Below, piece by piece: positions 44,531-55,991 of a stretch of 64,000 nucleotides of DNA. How positions within the stretch are numbered: the first letter of the stretch is position 1; every line of letters starts with the position of its first letter. A model generated the notes under the pieces. That model was not told the origin of the DNA, searched no databases, and saw nothing but the letters and a program-made list of their open reading frames with translations. Both the position numbers and the translations under genes were made by a program. The stretch covers positions 22,330,925 through 22,394,924 of the forward strand of contig CALNVZ010000174.1 of NCBI GenBank assembly GCA_940671915.1. Direction: 5' to 3'. Origin of the DNA: Paracentrotus lividus. Lineage: Eukaryota; Echinodermata; Echinoidea; Camarodonta; Echinidae.

Positions 44531-45579
44531 AAGTCAAAAGGAGCCTGAGCTTTCGATCCTAGCAGAATCTTCGTCAGAGACAAAATGACACAGAAAAGTA
44601 GCGAACAAACATGGATATAGAGAAAGACAGAAAAAAAAGCTACACCTAAGTGCAAGCCAGGAGAAAGAGAACAAAGGGAACAAAAGGGGGATGTAAAAGG
44701 TGTGAAGAAGCCAGCCAATCAAAAAGCAAGAAGAGGAGTGATCAAACAACAAACTGGAACAAAAGAGAGATGATTAGCTGGGAGAGGGAGGTGAGAGTAA
44801 ACAAAGAAGGGATTAGAGTGGAGGCTTATGGGACTGAAAAGAGTGAAAGAAGAGAGAAAAAGCCAAAGAAAAGAACACCTAGTATAGACCTGTGTGTTAT
44901 AGACTTACAAGAAGAAGTAAGGGGGGGAATAAATAAGTGAAACAGGTAAGAGAACAAGGGGAAGACATAAAAAAAACCAAAGAACAAAAGAGAAGTGTGA
45001 GCCAAACCTGTAAGGGAGAAAGGAGAAAGAAGAATGGATATGAGAAACAGAATATATTAGTAAACAAAAATTAAAAAAAACAAAACAAAAAAAAAAACAC
45101 CTGCAAATAAACTAAACTATAGGAAAGGGGGGGGGGGAACAGATATCAAGAAAGAATTGTGAGAAAAAAGGAAGTTAGTCATTACCCTCTTGAATGTTGA
45201 GACCGTGAGGTTGAATGGTGCGAAGACGTCTCATCCAGAAATTCTCTCTGCTGATACGGACAGGATCAGGACGGGTACCTAAAAATTCAATGCCCTGTAG
45301 AGACATGTCTGAGATGGAGTGGTTAGGAAGGTTGAAATGGTTACCAACTGGGGTGTCAAGCTTGGTGGTGGTGACAGTGGATCTGTGCCGATAGAAGCGT
45401 CTTTTGAGAGTGGTCCTGGTTTCACCTACATACTGCATCTTACAAACTCTTCCTCCTGGCTTGCCACTTAGGTGTAGCTTTTTTTCTGTCTTTATCCATG
45501 TTTGTTCCCTACTTTTCTGTGTCATTTTGTCTCTGACGAAGATTCTGCTAGGATCGAAAGCTCAGGCTCCTTTTGACTT
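44531..45579 (-). mobile_element. Fold-back Penelope-like element fragment
   Basis: The 3' portion of a Penelope-like retroelement read on the minus strand: truncated endonuclease region, then a purine/pyrimidine-biased 3' untranslated region, ending in a terminal segment (44531-44661). An inverted copy of that terminal segment (45455-45579) is fused to the other side, making a snap-back. Both arms carry CTGACGA...GAAAGCTC. The reverse transcriptase is missing. Confidence 0.75.
45175..45525 (-). pseudogene. C-terminal GIY-YIG endonuclease remnant of a Penelope-like element
   Basis: The translated part VCKMQYVGETRTTLKRRFYR... TPVGNHFNLPNHSI... FWMRRLRTIQPHGLNIQEG has the order and spacing of the GIY-YIG endonuclease at the C-terminus of Penelope-like polyproteins: Y-V-G-E-T start, arginine helix, GNHFN, and a terminal FW..RL.T..P.GLN. 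The first 20 or so codons come from the inverted terminal arm and are not part of the original protein. The upstream reverse-transcriptase domain is absent, so the copy is dead. The stop after GND appears to be the original one. Confidence 0.75.
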
Positions 45580-45589
45580 CAATTTACAC

Positions 45590-46545
45590 CATTAGCTCTC
45601 CTTTATTGGATAATCAGTTTCAGCAGTTCTTTTATCTTGTATCTGCAAATAATGGTAACATGGACTTGAAAATAATCAAATTATAATATTTTTTTGCTAA
45701 GATTTTATGAAGTGCCAACAATAAGGAGAATTGCATCATTATATGGGTCGATGTCATTTGGAAATAATGCATATTCAATTACTCAACAGCTGATACAAGA
45801 CTAGAACATCTTTCCCTGAGTGGTGTAAACAAAAATAAATAAATAAATGAATAATAAACAAAACGAAAGAAGGCTTAAATTTGCAGGATTTGCAGACAAA
45901 TTTCTTTTTCAATACCCTTATCTGCTTATTGATCTGAGAGGACCTGCCATTCCTGAAACGATTGTATTTAATTCTCCTATCACATGTCACCTGAATAAAT
46001 TGTACATATTAAACTTGCAGATTAAATTTTGTGAGATATTATTTCATCATGGACCAGGGGTGAGTGACGTTTGTATCCCCTCCCAATTTGGGAAACTTCG
46101 CATTAAACCCATGTCAAGTTAATTTTGATTCATTTTGAATAGGCTGTGCCCGCTGCTGATATTTTTCAAACTTGCCGGCTGCTGTACCCCCCCCCCCCCC
46201 CCCCCCCCCCCAGCATCTTGAAATCATGGATTCGCCGTTACCGGAGCAAATATTTATACTTGTTACTTGCTGCAGTAACCTCAAGATGCTCTTTAAAGTT
46301 ACATAATTATGACTTATGAACATCATGAAAGTCCGACACAAATTCATTTGTTAAAGTGCTTGTCTCAGATAACGATGTACTGGTTTAAAGTATTTTCCCA
46401 TTTCCATTTTAGGTTTGTTTTTGTTTTTATGCTATCAAGAAAACCTGTAAAATATATTTTTTTTAAATAAAAGCTGAAAACGAAACCCCGCAATCATCCA
46501 CCTGTTGTGAAAACCTACGATGAGTACACTATGGGAAACAATAAT
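45590..46545. other. Non-coding stretch with a 25-base C tract
   Basis: No gene recognised. C homopolymer at 46187-46211. Confidence 0.5.
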
Positions 46546-46551
46546 CTAGGA

Positions 46552-46552
<1 letters not shown>

Positions 46553-46605
<53 letters not shown>

Positions 46606-46670
46606 CGAAAGAAAGAGAGAGAGAGAGAGAGTGGGCGGAAAAGAGATAGAGAAAGAAAGAAAAAAAGAAC
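46553..46670. repeat. (GA)n microsatellite
   Basis: Long, nearly pure (GA)n from about 46556 to 46601, then imperfect GA/GAAA sequence. Confidence 0.9.
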
Positions 46671-47374
46671 TAAGTAAAACGGATTCAATACAAGAAAAGA
46701 TTGAATAGCATTGGAGAGTAAAGGTGCTATAATCGCCGTAAATGTAGAAATAAACGATCAAACGTTCACGGAAATATACACACTCACACACACCATCCCG
46801 CACACACGCTTTCATACACGCATCGTCGAACCGAAAGCAGGTCTTTACAAAGCGTGTTTTGCCAACCACTGAGGAGCGCCAGAGAGCTGATGAGGATACA
46901 CAATTCAAACCAAAGGCAGTTGCTATACGAACGGTCATGCGGATACGTCGTTGCTGACTCTTCCACCGATGCATTGTAATTGTTCTCCATCTGAAAATCA
47001 TATCATTAATTTATCATGATTATACTCTCCTGCTGATTTCCATAGTGATGTGTAATGTTATCGGTGAGGTCAGCTTTCTCTTGTGTCTAGCATTCGAAGA
47101 TTCGAATCAAACCCATTTTGGTCTGTGATTGTAATTGTTGCACAACCTGCTATCTGTTGGAATACTCATCGAATTTTCGTCGGCGCCTCAGGGCATTACA
47201 GAGCAGAGACCTGCAGACCAAAGAAAAGGATACTACTCTGTAGGCCTATACCTCTGTAGCCTATGGCACAATGAGAGAATAATGTGGATAAATACCTTAC
47301 ATCCATTTGGCGACACCGAATTATAATTTAGCCCGGATATGACCCGCTGAGGATATCTTGTTTGAACTCATGTC

Positions 47375-47565
47375 ATGGGTTGTTCGTCGTCTACGGCTGA
47401 TGTAAAACGAGGCGGGTACTCTAACGGGAAGCTACCCGAGCCCTGTGCTCCTCCACCGACAGACCCTCGCTTGCCTCTCACAGCCAGACAAAAATTCAGC
47501 CTCGAGAAATCTTGGAAAGCTGTACAGAGAAACATGGAAGGTGTTGGAATGAACACATTATTAAG
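47375..47565 (+). CDS. Globin X-like gene, first coding exon
   Basis: 63 codons plus two bases. Starts MGCSSS, the N-myristoylation (Gly2) and palmitoylation (Cys3) signal typical of membrane-bound globin X. After a linker rich in Pro and Gly (residues 13-34), LTARQKFSLEKSWKAVQRN is the globin A helix with its Trp, and EGVGMNTLLR the B helix. The exon ends AG|GTAAAG inside the Arg codon at helix position B12, the ancient conserved B12.2 intron. The heme-binding E and F helices belong to later exons, which I did not find before 64000, so intron 1 exceeds 16 kb or the remainder is elsewhere. Globin X is thought to protect membranes or act as a redox or nitrite-reductase globin. Other acylated invertebrate globins are possible. 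Confidence 0.85.
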
Positions 47566-47973
47566 GTAAAGAGCTGTGATCTACGTTAGATATGAAATTA
47601 GTGGATTATTGACGCAAGAATAGCTAGCGATCTTAATAAGGCCTACATGAATTTGTATAATAATCCTTCCTTCGCATTTGGTAAAAATGGACTGCATTGT
47701 ATTTCACTCCGGTGTAGAAACCAATTTTCTCGACCATAATTTTATTTTTTCTCCACCGTGGAGTTTAAGAGTCTCCGTTTCATTATGAAAGATCAGTACT
47801 TATCCATGTGCGATGATCAGGGACCAAACAAAAGCCACGGTTGATAAAAAAAAAATGTCGATCAATATGAACAGTAAAACATTCCCATAATCACAAATGA
47901 AAAATAATTTATATTAAATGAATAACTGTCATACAACTCAAGTGTGAAACGATTTTCAAAATGCAATATTACA

Positions 47974-48020
<47 letters not shown>

Positions 48021-48074
48021 TATAGTGAAACGGGCCCTTGAATAACGTGCAGCAGTGAACCATTTTTATTTAGT
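47566..48074. other. Start of globin intron 1, with (TA)n
   Basis: Begins with the GTAAAG donor. AT-rich sequence leads into a (TA)n tract (about 47979-48022) that flanks the palindromic element. Confidence 0.6.
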
Positions 48075-48336
48075 ATAGGCGAAATGAATGAGACAGATGA
48101 CTCGAAACGTAGCTCTCAAATTCCTTTATTTCACAAGCTTTCGGCCGACATGGCCTTCGTCAGGCTACAAAATAAGACGAAACAAAATTTGACAAGACAT
48201 GAGTGGTTGACAGGCAAAATCTGTTATATGAACAAAATTTAACAGATATTGTTTTTTATATAATCTGTAAGATTAAATGATGAGGTATATAATATATAAT
48301 ATGTGATACAATTCACTGTAAACTAATATGGAGAGG

Positions 48337-48368
<32 letters not shown>

Positions 48369-48886
48369 AAGAGGAGAGGCGGGAGGGTGAGAGAGGGAGA
48401 GAGAGAGAGAGAGAGAGAAAGAAAAGAAAGTGGCAAGAGTAACAATGAGAGGAAGATCGAGATACGAGCCTGTGTTGTGTACAGTAACACAGGCTCGTAT
48501 CTCGATCTTTCCCTCTCATTGTTACTCTTGCCACTTTTCTTTTCTTTCTCTCTCTCTCTCTCTCTCTCCTCTCTCACCCTCCCGCTCTCCTCTTTCTCTC
48601 TCCTCTCTCTCTCTCTCTCTCTTCTCCCTCTCCATATAGTTTTACAGTGAATTGTATCACATATTATATATTATATACCTCATCATTTAATCTTGACAGA
48701 TTATATTAAAACAAATATCTGTTAAATTTTGTTCATATAACAGATTTTGCCTGTCAACCACTCATGTCTTGTCAAATTTGTTTCGTCTTATTTGTAGCCT
48801 GACGAAGGCCATGTCGGCCGAAAGCTTGTGAAATAAAGGAATTTGAGACTACGTTTCGAGTCATCTGTCTCATTCATTTCGCCTAT
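48075..48886. mobile_element. 812-bp palindromic fold-back element (C)
   Basis: Two inverted arms of about 400 bp meet at a 9-base loop (48477-48485), with central stem GAGATACGAGCCTGTGTT / AACACAGGCTCGTATCTC. Ends are ATAGGCGAAATGAATGAG and its inverse, bordered by (TA)n on both sides. Each arm contains a GA/TC tract, GACAAGACATGAGTGGTTGA, the hairpin CTGACGAAGGCC-GGCCGAAAGC and an AATAAA-like word. Arms differ by small indels, mainly in the GA tracts. No coding sequence; probably a snap-back of a Penelope-like 3' end. Sits in globin intron 1. Confidence 0.8.
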
Positions 48887-48948
48887 ATATATATATATAT
48901 ATGTGTTGTGGTATATTTATTATAGTATATGAAATATATAAATATATT

Positions 48949-48954
<6 letters not shown>

Positions 48955-48990
<36 letters not shown>
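48955..48990. repeat. (TA)n microsatellite
   Basis: Alternating TA run on the right side of the palindromic element. Confidence 0.8.
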
Positions 48991-48991
<1 letters not shown>

Positions 48992-49192
48992 TCGATTGTT
49001 GAAACGAACGTAAAGAATACTCCTAGACAACGTGTAAGAGAATACATGTACAGCAGCCAATGGGCAACTCTTTTTTATTTCAAATTTGAAAGAAATGGGT
49101 GAAGAGAATAATAGTTGACGTAGCTCATATCAAAGTTCCCCAGAGCTATCCTTCCTTTTTTTGATAATTTTTTTTTTGGTGAGATCGAAAAA

Positions 49193-49264
49193 TGTCTCTG
49201 CCGGAAATCGAACCCGGGCCTCCAGCTTTGAACGCCGGTGCCTTCACCACTAGACCACTGAGAC
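49193..49264 (-). tRNA. tRNA-like gene, anticodon UCA
   Basis: Folds as a full cloverleaf on the minus strand: acceptor GTCTCAG/CAGAGAC (6 of 7 pairs) with discriminator A, D stem GTCT/AGGC with loop AGTGGTGA, anticodon stem CCGGC/GCTGG, 7-base loop GTTCAAA (anticodon TCA), 4-base variable region, T stem CCGGG/TCCGG with loop TTCGATT. Internal box A (TGGTCTAGTGG) and box B (GGTTCGATTTC) are good, and TTTTT follows the 3' end as a Pol III terminator. Overall it resembles tRNA-Glu. UCA would read UGA; true tRNA-Sec has a longer acceptor and variable arm, so this is a suppressor-type tRNA, a mutated tRNA, or the head of a SINE. Confidence 0.6.
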
Positions 49265-49313
49265 TGGTTAGTGGCTATATATAAATATATATATAATTTA
49301 TATATAAATATAT

Positions 49314-49315
<2 letters not shown>

Positions 49316-49365
<50 letters not shown>
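49316..49365. repeat. T homopolymer (50 bases) followed by (TTTG)n
   Basis: 50 uninterrupted T, then GTTT repeats to about 49400. Confidence 0.95.
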
Positions 49366-49366
<1 letters not shown>

Positions 49367-49404
49367 TTTGTTTGTTTGTTTTTGTTTGTTTGTTTGTTTG
49401 TTTT

Positions 49405-52400
49405 TTCATTTTACACTCATGTTCAGTCTCGTAAAACCATCAGACAAAATATCTTATTAATAAATTATCTTATAACGTTTAGAAACACGGCGCCTAGGCC
49501 TATCTCTTAATGCTTCAACCAATAAAGGCCTATTTCTAGCTAAAAACCATGTCACAATACACGATCCGTGCATGTTTGCATTCTTTTTAGCTGTCATTTA
49601 CCCTGCCATCACTGATTTTCTTCTGTCAATATACCGCTAATTGCTGTTTCACATATATTAATTTGTTTGAATGCACTTTACAGCGTAATATAGTGCTTCC
49701 ATCGAGCTTCCTCCAAATTGACATGTACGAAAAAGGCCGTACGATCAAGATCAATGCGCCACTATAACAATAATTATAATCGTTTCGATTTTATTTTTAT
49801 TTTTTTAATTTTTATTTATTTATTTATTTTTTCTTTTTGCTTTATATAGAGTAACTCTTTCAAAAAACAATTAAGTGTTGAAGTGTTCGAATTTTGAGAA
49901 GAATTTTGTGTTATTATTATTATTAGGCCTATCATTTTGGTCACTGTTTCACAATTCAGGGGCAAACAAAATTTGATGAAATTAGGCAAAATCTATGACA
50001 ATGGCAATGCGCGGGACTTATAAATTTGACCAAAAAAGAGAGTCGTCAATTTGGTATTAATATGATTCGAAGCCAATATTCTGAGCGTGACGTAATAAAG
50101 AAGATATTAAAAGCTTCACTTAAATCGGAGCTGCTTAAAATGAATAGACACGGATCCAAATATTGTTTTTTAAAACCGTTCCAAGAAACAGGTCCATAAA
50201 TCACGGTATTAGTTGAAAAACAATAATCTGGTAACGTTAATCACCACTTATAAGCAATCACTACGTGTTTAATGATTAAAAGATTTAATGTCGTTTTAAC
50301 TACTGTGCAAAATCAGCGTCTATTAATGGGAGGGTTCATTTAGGACTCATCTCGACACATGTTGCACTCATGTATATCTCCCGGTGAAGGATGGTTTACC
50401 AGTTTCCATGACAATAACAAGGATACATCGTGCCCATAATCATGGAAAAGAGAGTGAAGTAGAGCGAAAAGCAATGTATAGAGTGGTTTGATTAAAAGTG
50501 TCGATAATATCATCATTGTCGTCGTGATCATGCATGACAATTAATTTTCCCCACTAAATTTGCAGCCTAATATTTGAAGTTGCATCTGAGTGAGGCCATG
50601 CAAAGAATGGACAAGTTTTGTAATACGAATTACAAATTACTAATTTACTATTTTATTACCTAAAAAAAAACACTTATGTCATATTTGGTATTTTCATACA
50701 GAAATGTCCATATTTATTTCCGTAAACATCAATAATATACTAAATTTCAGTTATGTCACATTTACCCCACTCTCTTGCGAACTCAAATATCCCCTTTTCC
50801 CCCTCCACCACAATTTTTTCATGATTTTCAATCAACATCCCATATAGGCCTAACTCGAAAATATGTCATCTAAAAAATTCTGTAAAACTTGAGACATTTC
50901 ATTTCCAAGCTTGTCTTATCTATTTAATTCATATTTTCATGATATGTTATTGAATTGACATACTCTATATTATAGGTAAATTTCTTAACTGAATTCCAAT
51001 ATGAATTTTAATAGCATTATGTTACGATGCTTTATGCCATGTATTAGAAAACTCAAAGTCATTTTAAAATAACACGTGACGCATGAATCATTTTCATTTT
51101 ATATATTACCCATTGTATTTCTTTTTGCTGGAAATGAATAAGTGCGAATGTTAATTTAAATTTATACATTTGATAGTGTCTGATATTAACATGATCAGGA
51201 TATTTGGGAAATTCTGTTAGAATGTATTATATTCCATTGTCTGGTAATGATATTTGTTTCTCTCCTCCCTCGATGTCAGATTGATCAAAATGCAATATGC
51301 AGATGTTTCAACATAGGCCTATACTGACTGTAGATATAAAAATTATGTGACAGCATATTCATTTGAAATAGATTTTATATTTTTTTGTTTGCACAGATAT
51401 TTAAGATTTTCATATTTTCAGTTTCAAAGAAAATGGGTGGGGAACTTTATGTTATATAATTTTTTTTCACATGTTTCATATTGGAAGACCACAATGGGAT
51501 TTAAAACTAAATAAAAGAGCATATTATGCTCTTTTATTTAGTTTTAACCCTTCAAAAGGTATTTTATTATTAGAAGATGTTTTCATTTTACAGACTGTCA
51601 CTGTTTATGTCTCCTTTTGAACGAACCTTTATTGTTCTATAACCAGGAAATTAAACGTATATTATTGATGTCCCAAAACAAACAAACAAAATATAAAAGG
51701 ATGCGTAAATATTATTGTAGCGATTAATACAATAAACTCGAAATATGATAAATTTATGGCAGTAGGTATACAGCGATCGGGACCTTATCCTACTTGAAAT
51801 TAAAGCATACTTTGTGTATTTTTCGCTAACTGTTTATAAATTGGCGACTTGATGGTTGCTATTGAGTAGACTATATGATCAAATCCAAGGCCAAACAGCG
51901 GAAATTATAAGCTATGATTGAGGAACAGGCTTTCACTGTTAATTACTGAATATTACGTCGGATCATCAATTACCCGTATTGGATGGTATTTTAACCAGGA
52001 GAGGTTATTGTTGTGATGATTGAAATGAAAATATCGATTGTAAATAACTAAGGTATATCGGGGAGGCCGACGCTGATAATTGGAAATTACTGACAGAATC
52101 GCAATTTTAATCGTATTCTTTGTAAAATAAAGAATAAGGGGGTTTTGTTACACACAAGTAGCCTAAAGATGATAATTCTAAAATTGTCATCATCTTACTA
52201 TGATAATTTTAGAATGATGTGGCCTGACCAAAGTTTTTGATATCGTCATTAGTGATCATGATATGCACTGGCATAATGGTGGAAAGCTTGGACGTTGCAG
52301 ACCCAAAAATTTTCATGCTAAACTTATAGCCTCTCCTTGCCAACGTTTTCATGAGAAAATTTATTTCATTAACTATTTCAATTGAATTTATTTATTCATT

Positions 52401-54060
52401 TTATTTAACTACCTGCATCAATCATCAAAGGAAATTTAAAATGGATGATTTAATTCATTCGATTTTGTTTTCCATTTTTTTCAGCATGTGCAAGTATAAG
52501 AAAAAAATTAATTTCTTGATTTTAAGTCACTACTTCAATTAATATGTTTATATCTAACTTAGATATGAGAACCAGACCATATATGCGACATAATAAATAG
52601 CGTTTTAAATGAAAGTAAAATTCGAAGCATCCTCTGTAAGTATGTAAATAAATTACATAAATGCCTCATTCAAAAGGAAGAGAGAATATAACATGCATTA
52701 AGACACCAAGACAAACTTCGACATTAGTGGGGATCAAGTGAGCTTGAACGTACCTGTATACTTTGGTTTCATGAACGCTAATTTGAGAGTGCTTGATGGC
52801 AGAGATAAGTCGTTTGATTTGTAAGCGCGAGTTTTATTGAAGGTCTCTTGTCCTGTTAACACTTCAGAGTAACTAAGGACATTCCAACTCAAGGATGTCC
52901 CATAAGAGATCGACTTTCCCGCGTTTCGCTACGTGACTCGCACTGATATCGTCTGCATTGTAAAAGAATAATATATCTGATAGCATCCCAACTCCTTCAG
53001 TATTGCTCAAGCATAGGACCATGTGATTACGGTCATTCTTCCTGTCCTTCGTAATTAAAGTGTTCATAAAACAGAGAGAAGGCTCATTTTTACAAGAGAC
53101 GGTGCTTTAAAATCAATTTAAAACTAATTGAACTTTGACAAGAATCATGCAAAAATACCACAACCTTTGTTAAATATCAGTCCAATAATATTGTTTATTA
53201 GTTACCTTCTTTAAGATGAAAATTCGTTTATGTCGACTATTTTTTGGTGTATAATGGATAGGCCTTTGCCACTTACATATTCAATTTGAATATTATGTGC
53301 CTTGCATGTGAACCCCCAATAATCCTATACTACACAATCATGATAACTTTCAGTTTAGTTTTCCCACCATTTAATGTGTTACTTTTTCTGTCTATTGGAG
53401 TAAGAAAACAGTATAATTTAACTTTTTTTTAAAATGTAAACAGTAATGTTCAAATATAAAAACGAAATTAAATGACAGAAATCGTTAATAAAACAGAAAT
53501 TGCTTTCTATTATAAATATGTCTGTAAAGATGGAAATACAAATAAACCATAGGCTAACTTAATTGTTTTGAGGCTTAGATGAAATAATGTTGTTAGTGGA
53601 TTTTAAATATAATCGTTTCGAACAAAAAAAATCATAAGAATTTAAGTATTAGCTTGTTGGTATTTTTATTAGTGATAATAGCATACATGATTTTAGATAC
53701 AAATTATTATTGTTTACATGCACTTCTGCTCATATTTGAAATCAATGATTATTATTGTGGCTAAAACATGATGATGATTTGCAGACGGCGTTGCGTGGCA
53801 TATCCCAGTCAGGTTTTGAACATTCGATACATGCACACTCCCCGATGTTGCGCACTATCAATGATTATCTGCAATAAAATTTGATCAATTTAATTTCATT
53901 CCGGTTCAACTCCCTATCGAGGTATCCGACGTCGAAAATAAATGCACAGGACAAAATCAGTTCCTATAGCGACTGATTGTAGAGAAATGTTGTGTATGTG
54001 CACGAGGGTGGGTAGTGTGGGTGGGTATGTATGTGTGTTTGAGCAGCAGAAGAGGAAATT
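49405..54060. other. AT-rich non-coding stretch (probably globin intron)
   Basis: No exon with globin E-, F- or G-helix features was found. Small open frames, such as one at 52873-53067 on the minus strand, show no recognisable domain. Contains a perfect palindrome (51501-51547) and a diverged one (about 52170-52215). Confidence 0.5.
51501..51547. other. Perfect 47-base palindrome
   Basis: 23-base arms TTAAAACTAAATAAAAG+AGCATA and their exact inverse around one central base. Confidence 0.7.
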
Positions 54061-54096
54061 GGATAAGGAAGAGAATGGAAGGAGAGGAGAGGAGAA

Positions 54097-54138
<42 letters not shown>

Positions 54139-54139
54139 A
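54061..54139. repeat. GA-rich microsatellite
   Basis: Imperfect (GA)n with G run at its end. Confidence 0.85.
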
Positions 54140-54560
54140 ATGAGCAATAGATAAGGGAATGTAAAATAATCATGGATGGATGTATAGAAGAATAATAATA
54201 CACGAGGGATGTTGACATACAACGTAACTGTGGAAACGTTGCAAGACAAATAGCATGGCAGATGAACTCCATTAGCTAAATTAGATAGGGAAAGCTTCCG
54301 TTAAGTGCAGCGCTGTACTAATCTAGCACTGTAATAATGACATAGATCATTCGATTTTGTTTTTCATTGGTTATGTGGGGGTGGAGTAAGTGAGGACATT
54401 AATCTTCTACCATAATTATGTAATTATATTAATCACCATGAATTCGATGGGATTTTTATTTTCGTCACTATTTTGAAATGGACTGCTTCAATCATGCTCA
54501 GTGAAATACCATAAGATAACGCAATATTCCCAACTACATTTAACGAAAATATGACCCATT

Positions 54561-54595
54561 CTCTCTCTCTCTCTCTCTGTTTCTCTCTCTCTCTC

Positions 54596-54656
<61 letters not shown>
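54561..54656. repeat. (TC)n microsatellite
   Basis: Nearly pure TC repeat with three short interruptions. Confidence 0.9.
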
Positions 54657-54657
<1 letters not shown>

Positions 54658-55634
54658 GGCACATTGAGGGAGACCCCTCCCACCCCACCCCCATTTTGGT
54701 ACGCGACTTGCACCCTGCCTCGCTTTCTGAACTGAAGATAATCATGTATAATTATATAGTTATCTCACACTTGTTCTATTTTCACGTTCGTTTTCTTCAT
54801 TTTATAGCTCTTGTCACCAAAACCCTTCTTATATGAGTGGTATAACCTCAAGAGATCTCATTAAATGACTATATTCAGGGACTATATCTTACTAAACTAA
54901 CGGGCACAGCATGATTATAGCACATGTAATTATACTGCAGACTTGAACAGCACACATCATTATTAATACTTTGTTTTCAAAGTCGTTTGTGATTATAATT
55001 TTCAAATTTATTTATAATTCAAAACAATTGTTTTTTTGTACGACTATGCTATTTTTATATCACCATGTATTCCTCAAACCAACAATTCTAGCTCTATCGG
55101 CTTCTTCGTATCGTGAGTCTTACAACGTGCAAACTCGATTATTTGTCTTAGTATAATGCTGTATTAATTTAAAGTGTCTAGAAATGTGAAAAAAATGTGA
55201 AATATGAGTAAAAACTGAAACTGAAGAAGTATAAGTAGCCATACCATGACACCTGATCCTCCTGACTCTCTTTGACGTATGTTATTTGTGTTATTAACAC
55301 TGTACCGTGCGTTAAAAAAAAACACACTTTTGAAATGGATGCCAACTAAAAAAAATTATGTATCGTCATTTGACAAAAGCTTTAATAATAAAGGAAGTTT
55401 ATATCCTTAATATCATGATATCACCTAAAAATCGGAAAATGATTTATGCTTGAGTGAGCACTGCCAAATTTTGTAAAGGACTAAAAAAATAGGGCTGCGC
55501 AGGAATTCTGCAGGAATTTCACAGTTTAGTTAGTAAAAGCCATAATGCTCAAAATTTTCAAACTAAAATTTTTTTTTATTTGGCAGTCATTTCAAAAGCC
55601 TTTTTTTGCTGCGACACACGCGGTAGTGTTATCA
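54657..55634. other. Non-coding stretch
   Basis: AT-rich; nothing recognised. Confidence 0.5.
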
Positions 55635-55991
55635 TACACTGTAAAAAATATTTGTATTTTTACAGCAAATCTGCTGTCAGCAGAGTCGCCATAAAAAGAT
55701 GTAATTTTAAAAAACAGTTTTGTTGTAAGTTTATCCTCCAAATAATTACGTGAGAAATACAAAATATACATCAGGAGTAACACATTTGTTCCGTTTTAAC
55801 CTATCATGGCTATAGAACTCTAATGATTTTTTCCCCCTTCTCTTTTATTAATTCTTAGAGGAGAAATTTACAATAAAACTTTTTTTTAAATTACATTTTT
55901 GTATGGCGACTCTGCTGACATCACTTTGCTCTATTTATTTATTTTTTTATTATTTTTTTTTTTTTTATTTATTTTTTTTTTTTACAGTGTA
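55635..55991. mobile_element. MITE with TACACTGTAAAAA termini
   Basis: Left end TACACTGTAAAAAATATT, right end TTTTTTACAGTGTA, with TA at the outer border as expected for Tc1/mariner-type targets. Inner arms AGCAGAGTCGCCATA and TATGGCGACTCTGCTGACA are inverse. A related degraded copy lies at about 42820-43123. Confidence 0.7.

Noticed and set aside
44371..44752. Two hydrophobic minus-strand frames
   Set aside because: They lie in the 3' untranslated part and inverted terminus of the Penelope-like fragment and have no domain.
48313..48650. Ser/Leu- and Arg/Glu-rich frames on both strands
   Set aside because: Translations of GA/TC tracts in the palindromic element.
54488..54745. Arg-Glu repeat protein frame
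   Set aside because: Translation of a (TC)n microsatellite.
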